Positions 43,350 through 52,453 of a DNA stretch of 64,000 bases are shown one piece after another. Position numbers and translations under genes: made by a program. Source of the DNA: UBA3478 sp965662045 (GTDB lineage: Bacteria > Bacteroidota > Bacteroidia > Flavobacteriales > Flavobacteriaceae); assembly GCA_965662045.1 (NCBI GenBank), contig CBFIGE010000010.1, positions 37,624 through 101,623 on the forward strand, in the 5' to 3' direction. Every line of letters begins with the position of its first letter. The stretch's first letter is position 1. The notes beneath the pieces are model-generated. The model saw nothing but the letters and a program-made list of their open reading frames with translations. It had not been told where the DNA came from and did no database searches.

Positions 43350-44540
43350 ATGAATAATCAAGTATCCGAAAGATTACAAAAAATGTCAACCTCAGCCACG
43401 CTTGCCATGGCTGCAAAAGCGAGAAGTTTAAAAAATGATGGCGTAGACGTCATTGGCTTATCTCTAGGAGAACCAGATTTCGATATTCCAGACTATATCA
43501 AGGAAGCGGCCAAACAGGCTATTGATGACAATTACAGCTCATATACCCCTGTAGACGGCTATGCCGATTTAAAAGAAGCCATAATACATAAGTTTAAAAG
43601 AGATAATCAAGTCGAATACACACCAAATTCAATTGTAGTCTCTACTGGTGCAAAGCAATCGCTTTACAATGTAGCTATGGTGGTACTCAATAAGGGTGAC
43701 GAAGTTATTTTACCAGCACCGTATTGGGTGAGTTATAGTGATATTGTCAAACTAGCCGAGGGTGTTCCCGTTGAAGTTCCAACTTCAATTGAAAATGATT
43801 TTAAAATGACGGCTGAGCAATTAGAAGCCGCTATTAATGATAAGACTCGAATGCTTTGGTTTAGTTCACCATGTAATCCTAGCGGATCTTTTTACAGCAA
43901 AGAAGAATTAGAAACCTTAGCTGAGGTGTTAAAAAAGTATCCAGACATTATCGTGGTTTCTGATGAAATCTACGAACACATTAATTTTAGCAGTGGAGGT
44001 CATACCAGTTTTGCAACTGTTGAAGGTATGCAAGAACGGACGGTCACGGTTAATGGAGTCTCTAAGGCCTTTGCCATGACTGGATGGCGAATCGGATATA
44101 TCGGAGGCCCTGAATGGATTGCAAGAGCCTGTAACAAACTACAAGGTCAGGTGACTAGTGGAGCCAATGCTATCGCTCAGCGCGCTGTTATTACTGCACT
44201 TCAAGAATCTCCAAGTAGAATTCAATACATGGTAGATGAATTTAAACAGCGAAGAGACTTAGTTCTTCAACGATTAAATGACATACAAGGATTCAAGGTC
44301 AATGTACCTGAAGGAGCATTCTATGTATTTCCTGACATCTCATACTTTTTTGGAAAAACACTTAAAAACAAGAAAATTTCAAACGCTTCTGACTTCTCCT
44401 TGTACTTGTTAGAAGAAGCACATGTGGCTACTGTTACGGGTGAGGCTTTTGGAAATCCAGATTGCATAAGAATCTCTTATGCTGCATCAGAAAAAGAATT
44501 GCTAGAAGCATTAAGAAGAATTGAAGAAGCCGTAAGCTAA
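43350..44540 (+). CDS. Aspartate aminotransferase-like PLP enzyme
   Basis: A 396-residue fold-type I aminotransferase of the Ib aspartate/prephenate group. Motifs are LSLGEPDFDIP (37-47), STGAKQSLYN, the SPCNPSG stretch (173-179), SDEIYEH, and the PLP lysine K239 in NGVSKAFAMTGWRIGY. This set is typical of bacterial aspartate aminotransferases that also act on aromatic acids. It is clearly distinct from the other aminotransferase at 1661. It may be cotranscribed with the desaturase, and it overlaps the convergent trkH by 4 bases. Confidence 0.92.
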   Translation: MNNQVSERLQKMSTSATLAMAAKARSLKNDGVDVIGLSLGEPDFDIPDYIKEAAKQAIDDNYSSYTPVDGYADLKEAIIHKFKRDNQVEYTPNSIVVSTGAKQSLYNVAMVVLNKGDEVILPAPYWVSYSDIVKLAEGVPVEVPTSIENDFKMTAEQLEAAINDKTRMLWFSSPCNPSGSFYSKEELETLAEVLKKYPDIIVVSDEIYEHINFSSGGHTSFATVEGMQERTVTVNGVSKAFAMTGWRIGYIGGPEWIARACNKLQGQVTSGANAIAQRAVITALQESPSRIQYMVDEFKQRRDLVLQRLNDIQGFKVNVPEGAFYVFPDISYFFGKTLKNKKISNASDFSLYLLEEAHVATVTGEAFGNPDCIRISYAASEKELLEALRRIEEAVS

Positions 44541-46012
44541 AATTTTCTCCAAAAAGAGGGGCTGACAAGTATCAAAATAGTAAATAGTTCTAGTCTTCCC
44601 AATAGCATAAGCACACTGAGGCAGATTTTTGCAGCTATGGGCAAGGCAGCATATGTACTTACGGGATTAATTTCTCCTAAGGCTGGCCCAACGTTTCCTA
44701 GGGCAGATGCAGCACCACCAATAGCTGTTTCAAAATCTAGTCCGCACAAGGCTAAAACTGCTGAACCCGCTATAAACAGCAACATATAGAGCACAAAAAA
44801 GCCAATTACATTGTCTACAATCTGTTTGTCAACAGCTCTTGAGTTGAAACGAACTGGAATAATCGCATTTTGATGTAAACTTCTTTTAAACTCTAAAAGA
44901 CTGTTTTTGATAATAAGTAAGTGACGAACAATTTTAACTCCTCCACTAGTTGATCCTGAGGACCCTCCTGCAAACATCAGTCCGAAAAAAAGAACAGTCA
45001 AGAATGAATTCCAGGCTGTAAAGTCGGAGGTGACAAAACCTGTTGTGGTAATCACTGCAACTACTTGAAAAAGTCCGTGTCTAATAGCCGTTTCAATAGA
45101 CTCCCATCCCGCATGAGCTGATGAAAAATCGCTGTAGTAACGAATTCCCAATGCGGTTATTATGGCAAAAACAAAAATCAGTTTAAAATAAAAACGAAAT
45201 TCATCATCTTGGAGAACCTTTTGTACTTTACCTGTGAGGGCGTAATAGGATAAAACAAAATTTGTACCGGCCAAAAACATAAATACAATGATGATGTATT
45301 GAATCAAAGGCTGATCATTCCAAAATGCGATACTGCTATTTTTTGTTGAAAAACCTCCGGTTGACATGGTCGAGAGTGAATGGTTTAGGGCATCGAATAA
45401 ACTCATTCCAGCAGCCCACAACAAAATAGTTTCTATTAGTGTATAACCCACATATATATACCATAGGCGCTTAGCGGTATCTGTAATTCTAGGATGTAAT
45501 TTATCTCCTCCTGGTCCAGGTGCTTCTGCTGCGAATAACTGCATTCCTCCAATTCCCAATAATGGAATTATAGCAATAGCTAAAACAATAATACCCATGC
45601 CACCAATCCAATGCGTTAAACTTCTCCAAAGTAAAATACCCTTGGGAAGAATTTCAATTTGATTTATGACTGTCGCTCCAGTAGTGGTATAACCTGACAT
45701 CGTTTCAAAAAAAGCGTTTTCAAAACCCTTTATAGTATCACTAAAGACATATGGCAGTACTCCGGAAAAAACGAGCAAAAGCCATCCTGCCCCTACAATA
45801 AAAAAACCCTCTCGTTTACGAAGCTCTTTTTTGTGGTTGCGAAAAGCATACATTCCTAAAAACCCTAATGATAAGGTCAATAAGGCTGCCATGAGTATGT
45901 CTGTAGCTACATCATCACCAAAAGCAAAGCTGATTATACTGGCAAGTAACATGAAGCTCGCATTACAAACGAGCAACAATCCCATAATGTACATAATGAT
46001 TCTGCTGTTCAT
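44537..46012 (-). CDS. trkH: Trk-type potassium uptake membrane protein TrkH
   Basis: A 491-residue potassium channel-like transporter made of four M1-P-M2 repeats. Selectivity-filter-type segments include SGYTTTGATVI (near 103-113), SLSTMSTGGFSTKNSS, VVAVITTTGFVTSDF and ASALGNVGPALGEI. It takes up potassium in complex with the cytoplasmic TrkA gating ring, encoded immediately upstream with 3 bases between the genes. Assignment is firm. Confidence 0.95.
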   Translation of the reverse strand: MNSRIIMYIMGLLLVCNASFMLLASIISFAFGDDVATDILMAALLTLSLGFLGMYAFRNHKKELRKREGFFIVGAGWLLLVFSGVLPYVFSDTIKGFENAFFETMSGYTTTGATVINQIEILPKGILLWRSLTHWIGGMGIIVLAIAIIPLLGIGGMQLFAAEAPGPGGDKLHPRITDTAKRLWYIYVGYTLIETILLWAAGMSLFDALNHSLSTMSTGGFSTKNSSIAFWNDQPLIQYIIIVFMFLAGTNFVLSYYALTGKVQKVLQDDEFRFYFKLIFVFAIITALGIRYYSDFSSAHAGWESIETAIRHGLFQVVAVITTTGFVTSDFTAWNSFLTVLFFGLMFAGGSSGSTSGGVKIVRHLLIIKNSLLEFKRSLHQNAIIPVRFNSRAVDKQIVDNVIGFFVLYMLLFIAGSAVLALCGLDFETAIGGAASALGNVGPALGEINPVSTYAALPIAAKICLSVLMLLGRLELFTILILVSPSFWRKF

Positions 46013-46015
46013 CCC

Positions 46016-47365
46016 TTATCTAAACAAGCGTTCAACTTTTTTAATGGCGTTCGAAGTAGCGCAAACCAGCACCTTGTCTCCTTCAATAATTTTAAAGTTT
46101 CCAAGCGCAATTTTTCCCATTCCTTGTCTTATAACCCCTCCAATCACAGCTTCTCTCGGAAAATCTAAGTCTTTGATAAATCTATTTTCAATTAATGTAT
46201 TTGCCTGCACTTCAAATTCCAAAATTTCTGCTTCCAAGTTATTTAACATGGCCACTGCCAAAACCGTTCCTTCTCTGACGTATCTAAAAATGGCGTTTGC
46301 AGCAATGAGTTTTTTATTAATCAGGGTATCAATTCCTATGGATTGTGAAAGTTCAAAATAATCCATGTTTTCAACTAAGGCTATCGTCTTTTTGACACCT
46401 TTTGTTTTCGCCACTAAACAGGAGATAATATTGGTTTCACTATCTCCAGTGACGGCGATGAAAGCATCCATAGAATCTAACGCTTCATCATCTAATAATT
46501 CTACATTTCGACCATCTCCATGTATAATCAAAGTATTGGGAAGCATGTCGGTGAGCAGCTCTGCCTTCTCTTTTTTTCGTTCAATCAGTTTTACGTTAAA
46601 ACGCTGCCCAGCTAAATCTTTTGCTGTGTTGACACCAACGCTCCCTCCTCCTAGTATCATTACCGTTTTAATATTCGTTTTAATATTACCAATCAGCTTA
46701 TTGATTTCATTAATACCTTCTGAATTTGTGATGAAGTTTACGGTATCTCCTTCATTTAAAATAGTATCTCCTCGAGGTATGATTGTTTGTTCGCCATCAC
46801 AGCGCTTCATTGCCACAGGCATGAAATGTAAATTGGGATATTCTTCAGCCGTTTGCTTGATAGACTTGGCATTGAACTTTGAATTGGGAGGTAAGGTCAA
46901 ACCAATCATTCTCAATAAACCACCTTCAAAATCATGTGCATCGTTAAAGGCTGATTGGTTAAGTAGTTCTTTAATTTCGTCTGCAGCAAGCTCTTCAGGT
47001 GAGATTAGCTCATCAATTCCTAGGCTTTGGTAATTAACTCTTTCTTTATGTTTAATAAATGAAGTATCTCTAATGCGCGCAACTGTTTTATGACAACCCA
47101 ATTGCTTGGCCAAAACACATAGAGTAAAATTGGCTGCTTCGTTAGAGGTTACTCCTACCATCAAATCGGCTGTATCAACCTGAGCTTCGAGAAGAGTTTC
47201 AATAGAAGTGGCATTCCCGTGTATAGTTCGAATATCGAGCTGTGATTCTATGACAGTCAATCGCTCTCGATCATGATCAATCAGGATAATATCTTGTGCT
47301 TCAAAGGAAAGGAGTTTAGCAAGATGAGTGCCAACCTCCCCTGCTCCAGATATAATAATTTTCAT
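46016..47365 (-). CDS. trkA: Trk potassium transporter gating subunit TrkA
   Basis: A 449-residue cytoplasmic protein with two RCK units, each a Rossmann NAD-binding domain plus a TrkA-C domain. The first starts MKIIISGAGEVGTHLA; the second begins TVMILGGGSVGVNTA near residue 235. NAD/NADH or nucleotide binding gates potassium uptake through TrkH, the next gene. A 7-bp inverted repeat lies 17 bases upstream of the ATG. A 222-codon open frame on the opposite strand is a shadow of this gene. Confidence 0.95.
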   Translation of the reverse strand: MKIIISGAGEVGTHLAKLLSFEAQDIILIDHDRERLTVIESQLDIRTIHGNATSIETLLEAQVDTADLMVGVTSNEAANFTLCVLAKQLGCHKTVARIRDTSFIKHKERVNYQSLGIDELISPEELAADEIKELLNQSAFNDAHDFEGGLLRMIGLTLPPNSKFNAKSIKQTAEEYPNLHFMPVAMKRCDGEQTIIPRGDTILNEGDTVNFITNSEGINEINKLIGNIKTNIKTVMILGGGSVGVNTAKDLAGQRFNVKLIERKKEKAELLTDMLPNTLIIHGDGRNVELLDDEALDSMDAFIAVTGDSETNIISCLVAKTKGVKKTIALVENMDYFELSQSIGIDTLINKKLIAANAIFRYVREGTVLAVAMLNNLEAEILEFEVQANTLIENRFIKDLDFPREAVIGGVIRQGMGKIALGNFKIIEGDKVLVCATSNAIKKVERLFR

Positions 47366-47381
47366 TGGTTTCGTTCAGTAA

Positions 47382-47410
47382 ACTGTCAATTTGCTTTATT
47401 TTCTGACAGT
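47382..47410. repeat. Inverted repeat upstream of trkA
   Basis: The arms ACTGTCA (47382-47388) and TGACAGT (47404-47410) are perfect complements separated by 15 bases, in the gap between the divergent trkA and menaquinone methyltransferase genes. It could be an operator or a weak hairpin in the trkA leader. Seven-base arms can also arise by chance in AT-rich DNA. Confidence 0.3.
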
Positions 47411-47544
47411 CAATCGAAGAATAAAAGTACAATTTTTATAACTATTAGAAAGATTCTTCTCAAAATCTGACTAAATATCAGGGGCTTTTAAAGATGCCCT
47501 TTTGAAGCTTTTGTTAAAACCTAGTTTTGCTGAGAATACCCCCT

Positions 47545-47552
47545 TATCTTTG
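47545..47552 (+). promoter_or_regulatory. Candidate -7 box for the menaquinone methyltransferase gene
   Basis: TATCTTTG is a perfect TAnnTTTG match 15 bases before the ATG at 47568. A TTTTG at 47525-47529 is only 15 bases upstream of it, slightly short for a -33 element. Confidence 0.4.
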
Positions 47553-47567
47553 TACAAAATACCATTT

Positions 47568-48299
47568 ATGCCAAAACCTGTTGTTCCTTATAATAACTCA
47601 GAAGCATCCAAAAAACAGCAAGTGCAAAAAATGTTTGATGGAATTTCTGGAGAATACGATGACTTAAATCGTGTGATTACTTTCGGTATTGACTTAAAAT
47701 GGAGAAGAAATTTGATAGAACAAATTGTAAAATCCAATCCAAATCAAGTATTAGATGTCGCAACAGGAACAGGTGACTTAGCCATTGAATTGGCGCAAAG
47801 AGGTATTCCTGAAATTACAGGTTTAGACCTATCTCCTGGTATGCTTGAAATTGGAAAAGATAAAATAAAGAAGAAAGAATTAGGCACATACATTGAAATG
47901 CTTATCGGTGATTCAGAACAATTACCTTTCGAGGACAATACCTTCGATGCTGTCACCGTTGCTTTTGGGGTGCGAAACTTCGAAAATCTAAAATTGGGCC
48001 TAAAAGAAATTTTAAGAGTATTGAAACCCGGAGGAATCTTAGGTATTCTTGAGACTTCAGTTCCTTCAAACCCCATTGTAAAACTGGGTTATATGTTACA
48101 CTCGAATCTTTTACTTCCTGGAGTCGGTAGACTGTTTTCAAAAGATGGCAGTGCCTATGGCTATTTATCGAAATCTGCCGCCAAATTTCCATATCGCTCT
48201 GATTTTATCAGTATTTTAGAATCTGTAGGATTTATAAATTGCAAGTATAAATCTCAAACACTGGGTGTTGCTTGCTTGTATTTTGGTTCCAAATTATGA
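47568..48299 (+). CDS. ubiE: Demethylmenaquinone methyltransferase UbiE/MenG
   Basis: This enzyme transfers a methyl group to demethylmenaquinone to make menaquinone, the likely electron acceptor of Na+-NQR in this organism. The 243-residue protein begins MPKPVVPYNNSEASKK. It carries VQKMFDGISGEYDDLNR, SAM motif VLDVATGTGDLAIELA, GLDLSPGMLEIG and VAFGVRNFENLKLGL, all diagnostic for UbiE/MenG. The frame is open to 47502, but the ATG at 47568 is preferred. Its TGA is shared with the porT start (ATGA). Confidence 0.93.
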   Translation: MPKPVVPYNNSEASKKQQVQKMFDGISGEYDDLNRVITFGIDLKWRRNLIEQIVKSNPNQVLDVATGTGDLAIELAQRGIPEITGLDLSPGMLEIGKDKIKKKELGTYIEMLIGDSEQLPFEDNTFDAVTVAFGVRNFENLKLGLKEILRVLKPGGILGILETSVPSNPIVKLGYMLHSNLLLPGVGRLFSKDGSAYGYLSKSAAKFPYRSDFISILESVGFINCKYKSQTLGVACLYFGSKL

Positions 48300-49108
48300 T
48301 TAAAAAGTTCTTTTTTTCTCTTATCGTTTTATGTTGTAGCTTTTATTCTTTCAGCCAAGAACGAGGTATTAAAAAGCTTTTAAATCGAATTAAATATTCT
48401 GATTATAACTATGGAGGTGACAAACCCATGTTTCGTCAAAATACAGATTTAAAAGACTTCAACTTTGGATATTATTTTGGGGCTTACCAGTTGAATTATA
48501 AATTAAATTACAATCAATTATTAGGCAGCAAACTAAGTTCAGGATCTAATCCGGCATACAACGTTAAAGAGATTATATTTGAACCTCAAACAGGTTTTGG
48601 AGTTGGTTTTATTGCAGAATTAAGACTTGCCAACTTCATTGATTTGCGATTTGAACCAGGTTACCTCTATGGGAGAACCAATATCGATTTCAATTCAATT
48701 CAAGTAAACTCAGCACTAGAAGGCAAGGATGTAATTCTTCAATTAAAACAAAGTATGCTCTACTTACCACTTCTCATTAAATTGAGCAGTGCGCGTTTTG
48801 ATAACTTTAGACCTTTTGTAGTGGCAGGAATCTCTAAGTCGGTGAAACTTGGAGCTAAAAATGATGAGGTTAGACGTAGTATTATAGACTTAAGATCAAA
48901 TGTAAACCAATTGGAGGTGGGCTTGGGCATTGACTTATACTTACCTTACTTTAAGTTCACACCTGCTATTAGAGCAATATACGGTAGAGAAAATGAACTT
49001 TTGATCGATAGTGATGGGAGCCATTGGAGTCGGAGAATTGTGGAAGAGGGTGTTACAAGAAGAGGGCTCAAAAATAGAGGTGTTTTCTTTGTACTGACCT
49101 TTGAGTAG
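48296..49108 (+). CDS. porT: Type IX secretion / gliding outer-membrane protein PorT
   Basis: A 270-residue protein with a signal peptide (about 1-20, ending YSFSQ) and an eight-stranded-type beta-barrel pattern. Alternating aromatic strands such as FNFGYYFGAYQLNYKLNY, GFGVGFIAELRLANFIDLRFEPGYLYGR and QLEVGLGIDLYLPYFKFTP are visible. PorT is required for type IX secretion in Porphyromonas and Flavobacterium. The ATG at 48296 overlaps the ubiE stop; ubiE-porT is a recurring pair in this phylum. Its stop abuts the end of trmH, which converges from the right. Confidence 0.86.
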   Translation: MIKKFFFSLIVLCCSFYSFSQERGIKKLLNRIKYSDYNYGGDKPMFRQNTDLKDFNFGYYFGAYQLNYKLNYNQLLGSKLSSGSNPAYNVKEIIFEPQTGFGVGFIAELRLANFIDLRFEPGYLYGRTNIDFNSIQVNSALEGKDVILQLKQSMLYLPLLIKLSSARFDNFRPFVVAGISKSVKLGAKNDEVRRSIIDLRSNVNQLEVGLGIDLYLPYFKFTPAIRAIYGRENELLIDSDGSHWSRRIVEEGVTRRGLKNRGVFFVLTFE

Positions 49109-49825
49109 TTATTTCTGTAATGCACTGAGTATAATTGATGCTGATACACCTACATTTAAACTCTCAGCTCTAGAATTTTGAGATTTTGGTATGTGCACAA
49201 AACGATGAATTGTATTTTTTAGATCAGGCGATATTCCATGGGATTCGCTACCCATTAATAAGATTCCTGATTCAGGCCATTCAACTTCATGATAATATTC
49301 TCCTTTAAGATCAGCCGCAAATACAACTTGTCTGCTTGATTTTAGCTCCAGACCTAAATCACCATAATAGCAACGAACTCTGGCCAATGAACCCATCGAT
49401 GCCTGAACAACTTTTGGATTGTAGCAATCTACAGTGTCCGATGAGCAAAGGATTTTATCTATTCCAAACCAATCGCAGGTTCGGATAATAGTGCCTAAGT
49501 TTCCAGGATCATTAATGGCATCTAGGGCCACTGTCCAACCGTTAAAATTCAACTTTTTTTTGATTGGCATTTCAAAAACAGCTAAAAGACCTGGACTTTT
49601 TTTAAATGCACTTAATTGTTCCATTTGTTTACTTGCAATTCTGTGAAGGAATGTCGATACTTTTCCCTCATAAGTGTGATCTGCAAATAATTTAATTGGT
49701 TTAAAGCCCTCTACAATAAATTCTTCCACCACCTTTACCCCTTCTGCGATAAATAGTTGCTCAAGTATTCGATGTTTTTTTTGATGTAGCTTTTTGAAGC
49801 GCTTTAATTCCTTTGAAGTAAGCAT
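49109..49825 (-). CDS. TrmH/SpoU-family RNA 2'-O-methyltransferase
   Basis: A 238-residue SPOUT-fold methyltransferase acting on tRNA or 23S rRNA; the exact target cannot be read. The substrate-binding N-terminal domain includes FIAEGVKVVEEFI. The SPOUT motifs are ALDAINDPGNLGTIIRT, LLMGSESHGISPDL and IPKSQNSRAESLNVGVSASI. The frame is open to 50023, but that part would run over the tamL signal region; the ATG at 49825 gives the family start MLTSKELKRFKKLHQKK. It is divergent from tamL by 22 bases. Confidence 0.9.
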   Translation of the reverse strand: MLTSKELKRFKKLHQKKHRILEQLFIAEGVKVVEEFIVEGFKPIKLFADHTYEGKVSTFLHRIASKQMEQLSAFKKSPGLLAVFEMPIKKKLNFNGWTVALDAINDPGNLGTIIRTCDWFGIDKILCSSDTVDCYNPKVVQASMGSLARVRCYYGDLGLELKSSRQVVFAADLKGEYYHEVEWPESGILLMGSESHGISPDLKNTIHRFVHIPKSQNSRAESLNVGVSASIILSALQK

Positions 49826-49847
49826 TAAATAACTAATTTTGGTGCTT

Positions 49848-52403
49848 ATGCCGAGCAGCCTAAATATATCAAAAGCTTTTGCCATTTGGCCAAAATATTG
49901 GATTCTTTTTTTATTTCTTACCACAAGCTGTAAAACCACAAAAAAAGTTCTTCCAAATGAAGAACTATTAATCAAACAAAAAATTGAACTCAACGGAAAA
50001 ACAAAAGACCAAAGCCAGCTCAAAGAACTCCTTACTCAGAGCACTAATAGCAAGATCTTAGGTATCCCTCTTCGATTGCACCTTTACAATTTCAGCAGCA
50101 GTGACATTCAAGGTAATTATGAGAGATGGTTGAATAAAAAACCAAATCGAAGCGACCGATTAAAGCGCTTATTGTCTCAAAAGCAGTTCGAAAGGCTTTC
50201 AGAGTCTTTTTTTGTAAGCGGTATCCATCAATTTTTGCAAAATGTTGGAGAAGAGCCTGTCTTGGTCGATTCCTCCGCTATAAAAACCAATGTGAACCGA
50301 CTAAAGTTGTACCACAAAAACAGAGGCTATTTTAATGCGAATATCAGGTATGATAAAAACACTAAAGGAAAACAAAAAAGTCAAATAACTTATAAGATAG
50401 ATACTGGCGAACAATATACAATCGAAGACTTTGACACCAATATTGCTTCAAACGTGATCAACCAAATCTATTCAAAAGAAGATGACAGTACCTCAGTAGT
50501 TCAAATAGGATCTCCTTTTTTGGTTAAAAACTTTAGTGACGAGCGCAAGCGCCTTACTGCATTGTTTAGAAATAAAGGCGTGTACAACTTTCAAGAGAGT
50601 TCTATTTCGTTTGATATTTTGGGAGACACAACAGCAGTTGCTTCTGATTCTAAACCAAGGGTTAAAGTACTTTTGAATATTGACAATCCAAGGGGAATCT
50701 CAAATGAAGAATACAGCGCCTACACTATAGGTGACATCAATGTTTATACTGATTTTCAACCAGCGGCTGAAAATCAAAATTACGCGTCCTTAGAGCAAGA
50801 GGGCTCTAACTTCTTTTACATTGAAAAGATGAAATATAAACCAATGTTGTTGTCTCCATTTATTTTTCTGAGAAAAGGTGAGGTCTATCAAGAAATAAAT
50901 CGAACCTTGACCAGTAGACAGCTCAGTAGTTTGAACATTTTTTCCTACCCTTCAATTGAATTTATTCCAAATGAAGAGACCAAAGAGCTCAATACCAATA
51001 TTTATCTGCGACCAAAATCAAAGTATGCATTGAGCTTAGACTTTGATATTACACATTCAAACATAAGACCTATTAGTACCGCCTTTAGTAGTTCAATTCT
51101 CTCCCGTAATGTGTTCGGCCAAATGGCCAATTTAGGTTTATCGATTAGAGGTTCTGTTGGTGTACTAGGAGACAGTGGCCCGACCCAAACCAATACATCA
51201 GAATTTGGTGCAGACATCAATTTAACTTTTCCTCGATTTTGGATTCCATTTACTAAGAAGTCACTGGTTTCATCTGAGAAACTACCAAAAACACTCTTTT
51301 CAATAGGTACGAACTTTCAAAATAATATTGGGTTAGACCGGCAGCGCTTTAACACTATTTTTAGTTACAACTGGCAAAAAGGAACAAATCGAAAAAACTT
51401 CGAATTGGCTAAAATTGAATATGTAAGAAATTTAAATCCTGCAAACTTTTTTAGGGTATACGCCAATACTTTCGAAGCTTTAGACCAAATAGCTAACCAG
51501 ATCGAAGACCAAAGTCAATACCAAAACCTTTTTGAAACGCAAGGAAATCAGCAAGTGCTAACGATTCCCTCTGGAGCAAATTTATTTATCGAAGGTGTTC
51601 AGAATAACGACATTGTAATAGACGAAAAGGCAGTGCAAGAAGTTAATCGTATTGAGGAAAGAAGAAGTCGACTCACTGAGAACAACCTTATCGTATCAAC
51701 AGCATATACCTTCATTTCAGCGATTAACGGCACCACATCAAGTGATGACTTTAGACAATTTAGGTTCAAATTGGAAGCTGCAGGAAACTTGTTGAATAAT
51801 TTTTCTATTAATAAAGCTGATGTACGACAGCGCCTATTTGGAGTGGCTTACTCTCAATATGTCAAAGGCGAATTGGATTATATCAAACACTTTCGTTTTG
51901 CTGAAAATAAGCATTTGGCCTTTCGTTTTTTCGGTGGAATTGCAGTACCCTTAGGAAATGCGCAAAATATTCCATTTGTTCGTTCTTATTTCGCTGGAGG
52001 ATCAAACGATAATAGAGCTTGGAACGCCTATGGTCTTGGTCCCGGTACGACCCAAAGCACCAATGAATTTAATGAAGCAAATTTCAAGCTCAACTTAAAT
52101 GTAGAATATCGCTTTCCACTGTTTGCCAATTTGAGAGGTGCACTTTTCGTAGATGCTGGAAATATTTGGAACGTATTAGACAACCAACAGAATGAGTCAG
52201 CTATTTTCAAAGGTTTTTCATCCTTGAGAGATACCGCAATTGGATCAGGATTAGGACTTCGATTTGATTTTTCTTACTTCATTTTTCGATTTGATACGGG
52301 ATTTAAAACTTACAACCCTGTAAGACTTCCTTCAGAAAGATGGTTTCGAGATTTAACTTGGAAAGAGGCTGTATTTAATATCGGTATTAACTATCCGTTC
52401 TAA
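49848..52403 (+). CDS. TamL-type BamA/TamA-family outer-membrane lipoprotein
   Basis: An 851-residue outer-membrane assembly protein. A lipoprotein signal with lipobox LTTSC puts the lipidated cysteine at about residue 28. POTRA-like domains lie at about 90-390 (VNRLKLYHKNRGYFNANIRYD and GQYTIEDF-like segments). A 16-strand Omp85 barrel follows, with the late motifs FRFFGGIAVPLGN, FVRSYFAGGSNDNRAW and GSGLGLRFDFSY. In Bacteroidota the lipidated TamA homologue works with TamB in outer-membrane biogenesis. An upstream alternative start is at 49839. The pair trmH/tamL is often conserved. Confidence 0.88.
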   Translation: MPSSLNISKAFAIWPKYWILFLFLTTSCKTTKKVLPNEELLIKQKIELNGKTKDQSQLKELLTQSTNSKILGIPLRLHLYNFSSSDIQGNYERWLNKKPNRSDRLKRLLSQKQFERLSESFFVSGIHQFLQNVGEEPVLVDSSAIKTNVNRLKLYHKNRGYFNANIRYDKNTKGKQKSQITYKIDTGEQYTIEDFDTNIASNVINQIYSKEDDSTSVVQIGSPFLVKNFSDERKRLTALFRNKGVYNFQESSISFDILGDTTAVASDSKPRVKVLLNIDNPRGISNEEYSAYTIGDINVYTDFQPAAENQNYASLEQEGSNFFYIEKMKYKPMLLSPFIFLRKGEVYQEINRTLTSRQLSSLNIFSYPSIEFIPNEETKELNTNIYLRPKSKYALSLDFDITHSNIRPISTAFSSSILSRNVFGQMANLGLSIRGSVGVLGDSGPTQTNTSEFGADINLTFPRFWIPFTKKSLVSSEKLPKTLFSIGTNFQNNIGLDRQRFNTIFSYNWQKGTNRKNFELAKIEYVRNLNPANFFRVYANTFEALDQIANQIEDQSQYQNLFETQGNQQVLTIPSGANLFIEGVQNNDIVIDEKAVQEVNRIEERRSRLTENNLIVSTAYTFISAINGTTSSDDFRQFRFKLEAAGNLLNNFSINKADVRQRLFGVAYSQYVKGELDYIKHFRFAENKHLAFRFFGGIAVPLGNAQNIPFVRSYFAGGSNDNRAWNAYGLGPGTTQSTNEFNEANFKLNLNVEYRFPLFANLRGALFVDAGNIWNVLDNQQNESAIFKGFSSLRDTAIGSGLGLRFDFSYFIFRFDTGFKTYNPVRLPSERWFRDLTWKEAVFNIGINYPF

Positions 52404-52417
52404 TCTTTATTTATTAG

Positions 52418-52425
52418 TACATTTG
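52418..52425 (+). promoter_or_regulatory. Candidate -7 box for fbaA
   Basis: TACATTTG is a perfect TAnnTTTG match 28 bases before the fbaA ATG, in the 50-base gap after tamL. The -33 region shows only GTTC. Confidence 0.45.
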
Positions 52426-52453
52426 CGGGCAAAACAAACCAAATTATAATCAA

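Noticed and set aside
46365..47033. 222-codon frame opposite trkA
   Set aside because: It is fully inside trkA, which has all RCK motifs; the antisense translation is serine-rich, low in complexity and matches no family.
49826..50023. Extended N-terminus for the TrmH-family gene
   Set aside because: The extra 66 codons read antisense through the tamL start and signal peptide and do not match the family; the ATG at 49825 does.
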